From Bacillota bacterium (GTDB lineage: Bacteria; Bacillota; Clostridia; Acetivibrionales; JAFADI01): a DNA stretch of 28,670 nucleotides. Shown piece by piece: positions 1-7,234 of this stretch. The stretch covers positions 1-28,670 of the forward strand of contig JAFADI010000128.1 in assembly GCA_023424965.1 (NCBI GenBank), given 5' to 3'. The first letter of the stretch is position 1, and every line of letters begins with the position of its first letter. Made by a program: the position numbers and the translations under genes. Below the pieces are notes generated by a model. It did no database searches, was not told the DNA's origin, and was given only the letters and a program-made list of their open reading frames with translations.

Positions 1-34
1 ATATCACGGAAATTTTTGAGGAGGGAGGCAAAAA

Positions 35-82
35 ATGAGTTTACATAAAATTCCGTGCGGGTTAGGGGCCTTTAAAGCATGA
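35..82 (+). CDS. Possible 15-codon leader ORF, unassigned
   Basis: A very short frame (ATG to TGA, 15 residues, beginning MSLHKIPCGL) follows an excellent ribosome binding site, GAGGAGGGAGG, at 19-29. The site and start lie in the loop of an inverted repeat (CACGGAA at 5-11, TTCCGTG at 51-57). I do not recognise the peptide. It could be a leader peptide or a chance start next to a purine-rich tract. The rest of 83-258 holds nothing I can name apart from the ribosome binding site of the next gene. Confidence 0.15.
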   Translation: MSLHKIPCGLGAFKA

Positions 83-258
83 AAATGGAAGCAAATGGTA
101 GGAATGCTTCTCTATCCCTTAGTAAAACAGGCAGGTACAGCGTTTTGATATAAATTTTGTATGTATATCCCAGCTCCATTGAGGCAATAATTTTACTGAA
201 CCCAGCATATTTAAATGTTAAGGAATAAAAAATATGTGGGTAAGAAGGGGGTATATGT

Positions 259-1023
259 ATGAAAAAGCAAATTATATTTTTTTCGGCAGTAATACTCTGT
301 ATCACAATATTATTTTCAATCTATTACGCAAATATGCATTCGAAAACCTATCTTCCCGAAGCCACGCTGGAGAAATCCTTTGCCAATTCCGGAGCCAAGG
401 TCGTTGCCAGTGAAATATACGTTTGGGCAAACTACAACGAAGATAGGGATGCAGAACCGGTTTTCAGGCAGGTGTCGGAGAATCTGGCCAAAGCGCTGGA
501 CGTGGTAAAAAACGAAGCTTATTCCAGCAATTCCACGGAAAATGATGAAGTAAACAAGGTGGAAATTAACGGACTCACTTCGGAAGGAAAAATTGTCAAC
601 ATAAGCTACCAGACGCCAAAGGTATCCGGTGGGGGAAATGAAAGCCATATTTACCTCAAAGTGAGCGAAGACCTTACGGCAGAGGGCCTGGAAGAGCTGA
701 GGACGAAAGCTTCAAAAGTATTTAAGACTTCAGGGCTGAATCCAAAAATAAACTCCTGCATCACCGGAAGCTTCGATGGAAAATTGGAATACGCAGAGTT
801 AAATCAAATCTGCAACGAAATATTTAAGGTGGCGGATGCCAGAAAGGTTGAGGGCATGAGGGATGAAAGGCTGATCAGTGTTGCCGCCTACTCCCCTGTT
901 ATCGATGATTTTATAAAGGTAAATGACAAAAAAGTGAACTTGAACCTGGCAGTAAGATATAATTCCTATGAGGATAAAACCTACATATGGCTTGCAACAC
1001 CTGTCATAACAACAGAATATTGA
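259..1023 (+). CDS. ywmB: YwmB family protein (TATA-box-binding-like, DUF1779)
   Basis: This encodes 254 residues with an N-terminal signal or anchor segment at about residues 4-24 (IIFFSAVILCITILFSIYYA), so the rest is probably extracytoplasmic. YwmB-family proteins have this size and layout and a fold likened to TATA-binding protein; their function is not established. The main support is position directly upstream of murA and spoIID, as ywmB lies in B. subtilis. The start has ribosome binding site AGAAGGGGG at 243-251. The gap to murA is 51 bp with no terminator, so the two are probably co-transcribed. The family call rests on context, length and topology more than on a catalytic motif. Confidence 0.75.
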   Translation: MKKQIIFFSAVILCITILFSIYYANMHSKTYLPEATLEKSFANSGAKVVASEIYVWANYNEDRDAEPVFRQVSENLAKALDVVKNEAYSSNSTENDEVNKVEINGLTSEGKIVNISYQTPKVSGGGNESHIYLKVSEDLTAEGLEELRTKASKVFKTSGLNPKINSCITGSFDGKLEYAELNQICNEIFKVADARKVEGMRDERLISVAAYSPVIDDFIKVNDKKVNLNLAVRYNSYEDKTYIWLATPVITTEY

Positions 1024-1074
1024 TGTGGTACTACAAAAGATAAATATAGCAAATATACGAAAGGGAGAGTCCGA

Positions 1075-2340
1075 GTGTCCAAATTTGTCATACCTGAGGG
1101 AACACAATTAAAAGGTAAAGTAAGGGTAAGCGGCGCAAAAAATTCCGTACTGCCCATCATCGCGGCGGCATTGCTGGCAGATGGACATAGTGTAATTGAA
1201 GAAATCCCCTACTTGAACGATGTAAAGATCATGTGCGATTTGCTTAAGTCCCTGGGAGCGGTAATTGAGGTGTCAGACAACCAGAGCAAGCTTACCATCA
1301 GCCCGGGCTGTATTTCCGATACTACCGCGCCCTATGAGCTGGTAAACAAATTGAGGGCATCCTTTCTTGTGATGGGACCTCTGCTTGCAAAAAAGGGGAT
1401 CGCCAGAGTATCCCTTCCCGGAGGCTGCGCAATAGGCTCAAGACCGGTAGATCTCCATCTGAAGGGGTTTGCCGCTATGGGGGCGGAGATACACCAGGGC
1501 CACGGCTATATCGAAGCAAGAGCCGGAGCGGGCCTTAAGGGCTGTAAAATATACCTTGACTTTCCAAGCGTTGGAGCCACTGAAAACATTATCATGGCTG
1601 CGGTTCTCGCAGAGGGGCAGACCATTATCGAAAATGCGGCAATAGAGCCGGAAATCGTTGATCTTGCCACCTACCTGACCACCATGGGAGCGGACATAAA
1701 AGGCGCAGGTACCGACACGATAAAAATAAACGGTGTCAGCGGCCTTAAAGGGTCCAATCATGCCATCATACCCGACCGTATTGAAGCAGGAACCTTTATG
1801 GTGGCCGCTGCAATAACCGGCGGAGATGTGGTGATTGACAACGTGGTCCCCGACCATCTCAAGCCCGTCACGGCCAAACTGAGGGAAGCAGGGGTGGAAA
1901 TATCCGAAGAGTTGACAAGCATCCACGTCCAGGCGGGGAAAAATTTGAAGGCCTTTGACATAAAGACCCTGCCATATCCGGGGTTTCCCACCGATATGCA
2001 GGCGCAGATGAGCGCTCTTATGAATAAAGCCGACGGAACCAGCATGGTCATTGAAACGATATTTGAAAACAGGTTTATGCATTTCAGCGAGTTGAAAAGA
2101 ATGGGTGCAAATATAAAAATCGAAGGCCGCAGTGCGATTATCGAGGGCAAGACCAGTCTTATGGGCGCCCAGGTGAAAGCCACGGATTTAAGGGCTGGAG
2201 CCGCTCTGATACTTGCGGGCCTTGCTGCCGAGGGTATGACGGAAATTACCGATATTGAGCATATCGAAAGGGGATATGTGAAGATCCACGAAAAACTCAA
2301 GGCCCTGGGAGCAAAAATCGAGAGGATCGAAGAGGAATAA
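1075..2340 (+). CDS. murA: UDP-N-acetylglucosamine 1-carboxyvinyltransferase (MurA)
   Basis: MurA transfers enolpyruvate from phosphoenolpyruvate to UDP-GlcNAc, the first committed step of peptidoglycan precursor synthesis in the cytosol. The product is 421 residues, normal for the family. Visible motifs are the substrate-binding Lys22-Asn23 pair in SGAKNSVLPI, the loop PGGCAIGSRPVDLHL with the catalytic Cys118 (the residue modified by fosfomycin, so the enzyme should be sensitive), and the active-site segment GFPTDMQAQ. The start is GTG with AAGGGAGAG at 1060-1068. It lies between ywmB and spoIID as in B. subtilis murAA. No second murA copy is in the window. Confidence 0.97.
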   Translation: MSKFVIPEGTQLKGKVRVSGAKNSVLPIIAAALLADGHSVIEEIPYLNDVKIMCDLLKSLGAVIEVSDNQSKLTISPGCISDTTAPYELVNKLRASFLVMGPLLAKKGIARVSLPGGCAIGSRPVDLHLKGFAAMGAEIHQGHGYIEARAGAGLKGCKIYLDFPSVGATENIIMAAVLAEGQTIIENAAIEPEIVDLATYLTTMGADIKGAGTDTIKINGVSGLKGSNHAIIPDRIEAGTFMVAAAITGGDVVIDNVVPDHLKPVTAKLREAGVEISEELTSIHVQAGKNLKAFDIKTLPYPGFPTDMQAQMSALMNKADGTSMVIETIFENRFMHFSELKRMGANIKIEGRSAIIEGKTSLMGAQVKATDLRAGAALILAGLAAEGMTEITDIEHIERGYVKIHEKLKALGAKIERIEEE

Positions 2341-2355
2341 AATCAGGGTAGAATA

Positions 2356-2427
2356 ACCCGCTTCTCAGTGAATATATTTTACTGTAAGGATAAGCAGTAA
2401 AAATACATTTGAGATTGAAAAGCGGGT
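2356..2427 (+). promoter_or_regulatory. Inverted repeat overlapping the spoIID ribosome binding site
   Basis: ACCCGCTT (2356-2363) is exactly complementary to AAGCGGGT (2420-2427). The right arm contains the only Shine-Dalgarno-like sequence (GCGGGTG) before the chosen spoIID start at 2433. Pairing in the mRNA would cover that site. The loop is 56 nt, so the stability is uncertain. Confidence 0.35.
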
Positions 2428-2432
2428 GTAAT

Positions 2433-3425
2433 GTGAAAAAAGCAGGCACATTTTTTTTATTTATGATCCTGGTCATAGTAATCCTTCCCTTTTTGATTGT
2501 CAGAGGCTGCGGTCCGGGACCGGAGGGGGGCGGAGGAAAAGAGACAAAGGATTTGAAGGTCAGGGTGTATGTCCATACCCAGGATAAAATCGTGGAAATG
2601 AACATGGAGGAATACATAAAAGGGGTCGTAGCAGCGGAGATGCCGGCGGAGTTCGAGCTTGAAGCTCTGAAAGCCCAGGCTGTGGCTGCCAGGACCTATG
2701 CCTACGGCAGAATGAAAAAAATATACGGGGCAAAGGACGATGTCCATAAAGGCGCCGATATCTGCACCGACCCAGGCCACTGCCAGGCCTGGATAAGCAA
2801 GGAGGAGGCCTTTAAAAAGTGGAAGGTGTTCTCCTCCCTGCGGTATTGGAACAAAATATCCAGAGCCGTGTCGGAGACCAGAGGGATGCTGCTCCTGTAC
2901 AATTCCACGATTGTCAATCCCGTCTTCCATGCCAACAGCGGAGGCAAAACGGAAAACGCCGAGGATGTATGGGAGGGTGGACCCGTTCCATACCTCAAAA
3001 GTGTCATAAGCAAGGGCGAGGAAGACAGTGGGGATTTTGAGCGGTCGACGGATATCGGCATCGAGGACTTTCAAAGCAAATTAAAGGAACGCTACCCGCA
3101 GATGAAGCTCACGCAGAAGGATATCATGAAAGACATCAAAATACTGAATTTGACGGAAGGCGGCAGAGTCAAAACAATAAAAATAGGTAATACTTCCATA
3201 AAGGGTACAGACTTCCGATCCCTTTTCTCCCTGAGATCTGCAAACTTCACACTGGAAAAGGGCGGGGAAGAGACGATAAAGATCACCACAAAGGGCAACG
3301 GGCACGGCGTGGGAATGAGCCAATGGGGTGCCAACCATATGGCCAAAAACGGAGCAGGATACGAAGAAATACTCAAATACTATTATACGGGAGTAAAACT
3401 TGCGGCACTCAAAGATGTAAATTGA
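2433..3425 (+). CDS. spoIID: Stage II sporulation protein D, peptidoglycan lytic transglycosylase
   Basis: SpoIID cuts septal glycan strands without a peptide-release step and, with SpoIIM and SpoIIP, drives membrane migration during engulfment in the mother cell. The 330-residue product starts with a hydrophobic anchor (residues about 5-23). The catalytic glutamate is probably Glu69 in VVAAEMPAEF. Further family motifs are CTDPGHCQAW, HANSGGKTENAEDVW and the C-terminal GNGHGVGMSQWGA. I start at the GTG at 2433, because it gives a standard signal anchor. An upstream TTG at 2409 is in frame but has no ribosome binding site. It follows murA, as in B. subtilis, where the gene is SigE-controlled; I could not find a convincing SigE promoter here. 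Confidence 0.95.
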   Translation: MKKAGTFFLFMILVIVILPFLIVRGCGPGPEGGGGKETKDLKVRVYVHTQDKIVEMNMEEYIKGVVAAEMPAEFELEALKAQAVAARTYAYGRMKKIYGAKDDVHKGADICTDPGHCQAWISKEEAFKKWKVFSSLRYWNKISRAVSETRGMLLLYNSTIVNPVFHANSGGKTENAEDVWEGGPVPYLKSVISKGEEDSGDFERSTDIGIEDFQSKLKERYPQMKLTQKDIMKDIKILNLTEGGRVKTIKIGNTSIKGTDFRSLFSLRSANFTLEKGGEETIKITTKGNGHGVGMSQWGANHMAKNGAGYEEILKYYYTGVKLAALKDVN

Positions 3426-3445
3426 TATTCTTTTTGCATTTCCAT

Positions 3446-3480
3446 GTATATTATTCCCAAAGGCGGCAAGAATAATATAC
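3446..3480 (+). promoter_or_regulatory. Perfect 11-bp inverted repeat / possible SigF promoter before spoIIQ-like gene
   Basis: GTATATTATTC (3446-3456) and GAATAATATAC (3470-3480) are exact reverse complements. The same stretch contains GTATA (3446-3450) and GGCAAGAATA (3465-3474), which fit the SigF elements GYATA and GGnnAnAnTR, but with a 14-nt spacer, slightly short. spoIIQ is a SigF gene in B. subtilis. The predicted transcript start would fall at the ribosome binding site, a point against the promoter reading. Confidence 0.35.
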
Positions 3481-3493
3481 GGAGGTGGAAAAT

Positions 3494-4312
3494 GTGAACA
3501 TTAAAAAACTGTTTCCTGAGAAGAAAATCTCGAAAAAGGGTCTGGTGGAGTTTCTAGATAAAAAGGGCTTCTATGTGGTTTTGGTTCTCTGCATAGCGAT
3601 TGTTGGCGTGACGGCCGTTCTGGTCACCACACACAACATAACTTCCTCAAACACGGAGTTTGACAACAAGCTGATTCCCGAAGAAGCGGGTCCGGCTGCC
3701 GGCGCAGACGGCAAAACAGTTGCCCAGTCATCCGCAAACTCAACCACCGGAACGGAGGGGCAAAAGGCACCGGAAAAGGCGAATACACCCGCCAAGCCTA
3801 CCACTCCTACGCCTGCACCTGCACCTGCTAAACAGCCTGCGGCTAAACCCTCAGGAACGAAGGCAACAACGGCTTCGGCTAAGGTCGCTGCAGTACCGAG
3901 CCAGAAATTCATTGCTCCGGTATTCGGGCCCGTTGTTTTTGAGTATGCACAGGACAAGCTTGTGTACAACAAGACACTGGAAGAGTGGAGAACACAAAGC
4001 GGAATCGGATTGGGCGGAGAGAAGGGCACTGCAGTAAAAGCAGTTGCAGACGGTGTGGTAAGTGAAATAAAGAATGACCCCAGGTATGGAATTACCATTA
4101 TTCTCGACCATCAAAACGGATTTAAAACGGTTTATGCCAATCTGGCAAGCGATGAGATGATCACCCCGAACCAAAGGATAAAGCAGGGTGACATTATCGG
4201 CGCCATAGGCGAGACCGCAGCTTTTGAAGCTGCCGAGCCGTCGCATCTTCACTTTGAAGTGCTTAAAAACGGCGTAGTTACAAATCCGGAAGAATATCTA
4301 CCCCAAAAATAA
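3494..4312 (+). CDS. spoIIQ: SpoIIQ-like M23 (LytM) protein with degenerate zinc site
   Basis: The 272-residue product has one membrane segment (about residues 26-46), a long Ala/Pro/Thr-rich linker (about 75-130) and a C-terminal M23 domain (about 145-265). SpoIIQ-type proteins sit in the forespore membrane and pair with mother-cell SpoIIIAH to form the engulfment channel. The HxGxD zinc motif reads Q168-S-G-I-G172, so both ligands are lost, and the usual YAHL is YANL (Asn216). Only the terminal HLH (251-253) remains. An inactive enzyme with a structural role is therefore likely. The GTG start at 3494 has GGAGGTGG at 3481-3488; the in-frame GTG at 3485 lies inside that site. A terminator follows. 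It could be another M23 paralogue, but position next to spoIID favours SpoIIQ. Confidence 0.85.
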   Translation: MNIKKLFPEKKISKKGLVEFLDKKGFYVVLVLCIAIVGVTAVLVTTHNITSSNTEFDNKLIPEEAGPAAGADGKTVAQSSANSTTGTEGQKAPEKANTPAKPTTPTPAPAPAKQPAAKPSGTKATTASAKVAAVPSQKFIAPVFGPVVFEYAQDKLVYNKTLEEWRTQSGIGLGGEKGTAVKAVADGVVSEIKNDPRYGITIILDHQNGFKTVYANLASDEMITPNQRIKQGDIIGAIGETAAFEAAEPSHLHFEVLKNGVVTNPEEYLPQK

Positions 4313-4343
4313 ATACATAGCTTTGGCAAAATACCATAAGCTT

Positions 4344-4373
4344 AAAAAGACAGCACCCGTTGCTGTCTTTTTT
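4344..4373 (+). terminator. Intrinsic terminator after spoIIQ-like gene
   Basis: AAAAAGACAGCA pairs with TGCTGTCTTTTT around a 5-nt loop, with T residues at the 3' side and A residues at the 5' side, so it may work in both directions. Confidence 0.9.
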
Positions 4374-4375
4374 GA

Positions 4376-4563
4376 TGTATAGGAAATTATGGTTTTGGAT
4401 TTCCTATACATGGGGTTTGGAAAGGGGATTCCCCTTTCCTGGTGTAGGAGGGTGCTCAGGATGCTTGCATCCGTCAAAGGGATAAGGATCGGGGACATTC
4501 CTTGATAGAGGTGTGTCCCCATACCTTGCACGCGAAGAACAAATGCGTCAGCACTTTGTTCTT
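4376..4563. repeat. Cluster of five inverted repeats (possible REP/MITE-like element)
   Basis: This part of the gene-free interval 4374-4721 holds five inverted repeats in a row. They are TGTATAGGAAAT/ATTTCCTATACA (4376-4387, 4399-4410), GGAAAGGGGA/TCCCCTTTCC (4419-4428, 4430-4439), GGATGC/GCATCC (4459-4472), GGGGACA/TGTCCCC (4491-4497, 4514-4520) and AAGAACAAA/TTTGTTCTT (4535-4543, 4555-4563). No real coding frame fits. The GGGGACA...TGTCCCC unit resembles dispersed palindromes seen in many Firmicutes. It may be an inserted non-autonomous repeat or a structured RNA. I see nothing clear in 4564-4707. Confidence 0.6.
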
Positions 4564-4721
4564 TTGGCCCTCGTTTTTATTTCACACATTTTGCGGAATC
4601 TTTAGCAAGCCAATCATAAGGTGTCAGGAAGAGGCATATATATACTGTAGCAGGATTCAACAAATACAAGCAGCCTTAGAAATAAAACTACAAAAAGTTG
4701 ACTTGTAAAGGGGGGCTATTA

Positions 4722-4985
4722 TTGAAGGGATATATAGAAGAAAGGGTAATGGAATTAGCCAACTTTATTATTGAAAAAAAAACTACGGTAAGAGCGGCGG
4801 CAAAAAAATTCGGCATCAGCAAAAGCACTGTCCACAAGGATGTAACGGAAAGGCTGGCAGCCATCAATCCGAATTTAGCGAATGATGTGAGAATAGTACT
4901 TGAGGAAAATAAAGCGGAAAGACACATCCGGGGAGGGCAAGCAACAAAAGTTAAATATCAGAGTGGACCCAGCATAAAGGTGTAA
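4722..4985 (+). CDS. spoIIID: Sporulation transcription regulator SpoIIID
   Basis: SpoIIID is a small DNA-binding protein that activates and represses many SigE-regulon genes in the mother cell and prepares the switch to SigK. The 87-residue product begins LKGYIEERVMELANFIIE and contains a helix-turn-helix at about residues 24-46 (AAAKKFGISKSTVHKDV), followed by the conserved RLAAINPNLANDV and RHIRGGQATKVKY segments. It matches the B. subtilis protein over most of its length. The TTG start at 4722 is set by AAAGGGGGG at 4708-4716; an upstream in-frame TTG at 4698 would put that site inside the gene. It is monocistronic, bounded by a terminator, and precedes mbl as in B. subtilis. Confidence 0.96.
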   Translation: MKGYIEERVMELANFIIEKKTTVRAAAKKFGISKSTVHKDVTERLAAINPNLANDVRIVLEENKAERHIRGGQATKVKYQSGPSIKV

Positions 4986-4992
4986 AAGCCGC

Positions 4993-5017
4993 AAAAAGCC
5001 GTATTAACGGCTTTTTT
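4993..5017 (+). terminator. Intrinsic terminator after spoIIID
   Basis: AAAAAGCCGT pairs with ACGGCTTTTT around a 4-nt loop and ends in six T residues. The stretch 5018-5224 upstream of mbl is AT-rich. TTGCAT (5067-5072) and TAATAT (5089-5094), 16 nt apart, could be a weak mbl promoter. Confidence 0.9.
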
Positions 5018-5239
5018 CAATTTAACCCGTCAATTGGGACTTCCGGCCCTGAGGTTACAAAAAATGTTGCATTATTACTACAATATGATAATATTAATTA
5101 GGATAATGAGATAATTACCGACGAAATATGCGAAGTTAAGGGTTCTGGAACTCTGTTCACCGTATCGATAACAAATTTTTAAATATTGGATTTTAAGCTT
5201 CACTCACGATAAAAAATTGGGTTGAAAGGAAGATGTGTT

Positions 5240-6274
5240 TTGTTTGGTTTTGGGCAGGATATTGGAATTGACCTTGGAACAGCAACTGTACTGGTATACA
5301 TAAAAGGAAAAGGCATCGTTCTCAGGGAACCTTCTGTTGTAGCCATAGACAAGAACACCAACAAGCTGCTGGCAGTTGGTGAAGAAGCAAGAAGGATGCT
5401 GGGAAGGACACCGGGTAACATCGTTGCCATAAGGCCTCTTCGTGAAGGTGTAATATCGGATTATGATGTTACCGAGAGGATGCTGAAGTATTTTATCAAT
5501 AAAGTGAATGGCAACAGGGTGTTCAAGCTTTTTAAACCGAGAATCATGGTCTGCGTTCCAAGCGGAGTTACCGAAGTTGAAAAAAGGGCGGTAATCGACG
5601 CTGCCATGCAGGCGGGAGCCAGAAAGACCTATTTGATCGAAGAACCCATTGCCGCCGCCATCGGTGCAGGGATTGACATAGCCAAGGCCTGCGGCAGCAT
5701 GGTGGTAGATATCGGCGGAGGTACCACCGACATTGCGGTTATTTCCCTCGGGGGCACTGTTGTGAGCACTTCCATAAAAGTTGCGGGAGACAAGTTTGAT
5801 GAAGCCATCGTGCGGTACATGCGCAAAAAGCACAACATCATGATTGGTGAACGTACGGCGGAAGAACTCAAGATTAATATAGGGACCGTGTATCCAAGGG
5901 TACAGGAGGTTACAATGGACATCCGGGGCAGGAACCTTATCTCCGGTTTGCCCAAGACGATAACCATAACCTCCACCGAGATTATGGAAGCGCTGGAAGA
6001 ACCCATTTCCAGTGTAGTGGAAGCGGTCCACTCCGTGCTTGAAAGAACTCCCCCGGAACTTGCCGCGGATATCAGCGACAGGGGTATCGTGATGACCGGA
6101 GGCGGAAGCCTCATTTATGGTCTGGACAAGCTGCTCCAGGAAAAAACGGGCATTAACGTATTGATTGCAGATGAAGCCATATCCTGCGTTGCCCTGGGGA
6201 CAGGAAAGGCCCTTGACAATATTGAATTCATTGAAGAGAGCGCCATCTCCGAAAGCAAGGGAAACAGAAGATAG
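5240..6274 (+). CDS. mbl: MreB-family rod-shape protein, Mbl type
   Basis: This is an actin-like ATPase that forms membrane-bound filaments moving with the cell-wall elongation machinery. The 344-residue product has the phosphate-1 loop IGIDLGTATVLVYIKG near the N-terminus, the phosphate-2 loop VVDIGGGTTDIAV and the adenosine motif TGGGSLIYGLDKL, in the standard actin-fold order. I choose the TTG at 5240 (product starts MFGFGQDIGIDLG), because Mbl proteins begin a few residues before the DIGIDLG motif and AAAGGA lies at 5225-5230. The TTG at 5222 is too close to that site. The place between spoIIID and the flagellar rod genes matches B. subtilis mbl rather than mreB, which normally lies with mreC and mreD. 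Confidence 0.93.
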   Translation: MFGFGQDIGIDLGTATVLVYIKGKGIVLREPSVVAIDKNTNKLLAVGEEARRMLGRTPGNIVAIRPLREGVISDYDVTERMLKYFINKVNGNRVFKLFKPRIMVCVPSGVTEVEKRAVIDAAMQAGARKTYLIEEPIAAAIGAGIDIAKACGSMVVDIGGGTTDIAVISLGGTVVSTSIKVAGDKFDEAIVRYMRKKHNIMIGERTAEELKINIGTVYPRVQEVTMDIRGRNLISGLPKTITITSTEIMEALEEPISSVVEAVHSVLERTPPELAADISDRGIVMTGGGSLIYGLDKLLQEKTGINVLIADEAISCVALGTGKALDNIEFIEESAISESKGNRR

Positions 6275-6293
6275 AAATAAAATTTGAAATATG

Positions 6294-6322
6294 AGGCTGA
6301 GCAAAAGTGCTCGGCCTTTTTT
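6294..6322 (+). terminator. Intrinsic terminator after mbl
   Basis: AGGCTGAGCA pairs with TGCTCGGCCT (one G-U pair) around AAAG and ends in a T tract. Confidence 0.88.
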
Positions 6323-6330
6323 ATTTGGAC

Positions 6331-6341
6331 CATTTGCGAGG
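6331..6341 (+). repeat. Intergenic 11-mer CATTTGCGAGG, copy 1
   Basis: The exact sequence CATTTGCGAGG recurs at 9652-9662 and 12903-12913, each time between genes on the plus strand, with a variant at 14953-14962. Its function is unknown. Confidence 0.5.
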
Positions 6342-6353
6342 AAATTATTATGT

Positions 6354-6380
6354 TAATAAACTTGATAAAGTTTCCGATAT
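6354..6380 (+). promoter_or_regulatory. Putative SigD (sigma-28) flagellar promoter
   Basis: TAAT (6354-6357), a 15-nt spacer and TCCGATAT (6373-6380) fit the flagellar sigma pattern TAAA-N15-GCCGATAW with two mismatches. It lies 42 nt before flgF and downstream of the mbl terminator, so it would start a separate rod-gene transcript. Confidence 0.5.
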
Positions 6381-6421
6381 AAGTAATGCGAATAAAAAGT
6401 ATACTCTCTGGGAGACAGGTT

Positions 6422-7201
6422 ATGATAAGAGGCCTTTACACATCCGCCTGGAGCATGATGGCGGACAGCAAAAAAATGGATGTGATATCCAACAATCTGG
6501 CAAATGCCAATACAAACGCATATAAAAAGGACACCGTTATATACGAAACCTTTCCCGAAGTGCTGACAAAGAGGATAAATGATACGCGAAGCAGACTGAA
6601 CCCTTCAGGGAATGTGGGGGATATGCAGCTGGGAAGCGATGTGGGAGAGGTATACACTTATTTCAAGCAGGGCCAGATCATGACGACAAACAGCAGTCTT
6701 GACATGGCCTTTAAGAATTCGGATTCGGCTTTTTTCACCGTCCGGGTGCTTGATGGCAATGGAACCCCAAGGAATTACTATACAAGGGATGGAGCCTTCT
6801 CCCTGAATGCAGACATGCAGCTGGTAAACAAGGATGGGCATCCGGTGATGGGAGAGAACGGACCCATCACACTGCAAAGCGACAAATTCACGGTGGCTTC
6901 CGACGGTACCATTATAGAAGATGGCCAGGTGGTGGATAGGCTGCTTATAAGGGAATTTGCCGATACCACAACCCTGAGGAAGTATGGAGACAATCTGGTT
7001 GAAACCACCGATCAGACGGTGGAGCAGCCTTTCTCCGGCACGGTTGTCCAGGGAAACCTGGAGCAGTCCAATGTAAATACCGTTAAAGAAATGGTGGATA
7101 TGATAAGTGTCATGCGGTCCTATGAGGCAAGCCAGAAGCTGCTGCAAATACAGGACGGGACCCTTGAGAAGGTAGTGAATGAAGTAGGTTCGGTAAGATA
7201 A
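6422..7201 (+). CDS. flgF: Flagellar basal-body rod protein FlgF type (FlhO)
   Basis: This is a component of the flagellar rod that crosses the cell wall; it is exported by the flagellar type III system and has no cleaved signal. The 259-residue product has the N-terminal rod motif DVISNNLANANTNAYKK and the matching C-terminal helix VNTVKEMVDMISVMRSYEAS, which form the coiled-coil ends shared by rod and hook proteins. The ATG at 6422 has GGGAG at 6410-6414; an upstream in-frame ATG at 6386 has no ribosome binding site. It corresponds to B. subtilis flhO, which likewise follows mbl. FlgF and FlgG paralogues are hard to separate by eye; order and the less canonical motif favour FlgF here. Confidence 0.88.
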   Translation: MIRGLYTSAWSMMADSKKMDVISNNLANANTNAYKKDTVIYETFPEVLTKRINDTRSRLNPSGNVGDMQLGSDVGEVYTYFKQGQIMTTNSSLDMAFKNSDSAFFTVRVLDGNGTPRNYYTRDGAFSLNADMQLVNKDGHPVMGENGPITLQSDKFTVASDGTIIEDGQVVDRLLIREFADTTTLRKYGDNLVETTDQTVEQPFSGTVVQGNLEQSNVNTVKEMVDMISVMRSYEASQKLLQIQDGTLEKVVNEVGSVR

Positions 7202-7234
7202 ACGGAATTGTGATATAAACGGAGGCAACCTTAT

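Noticed and set aside
3720..4037. Arg/Pro/Leu-rich open frame inside the spoIIQ-like gene
   Set aside because: It is the shifted reading of the Ala/Pro linker and has no independent start signal.
4633..4670. SigE-like elements GGCATATA and AATACAAG before spoIIID
   Set aside because: The single elements fit, but the spacer of 22 nt is too long.
4502..4708. Open frame of 68 codons between the spoIIQ-like gene and spoIIID
   Set aside because: It crosses two of the inverted repeats, has no ribosome binding site and ends inside the spoIIID ribosome binding site region; composition is not protein-like.
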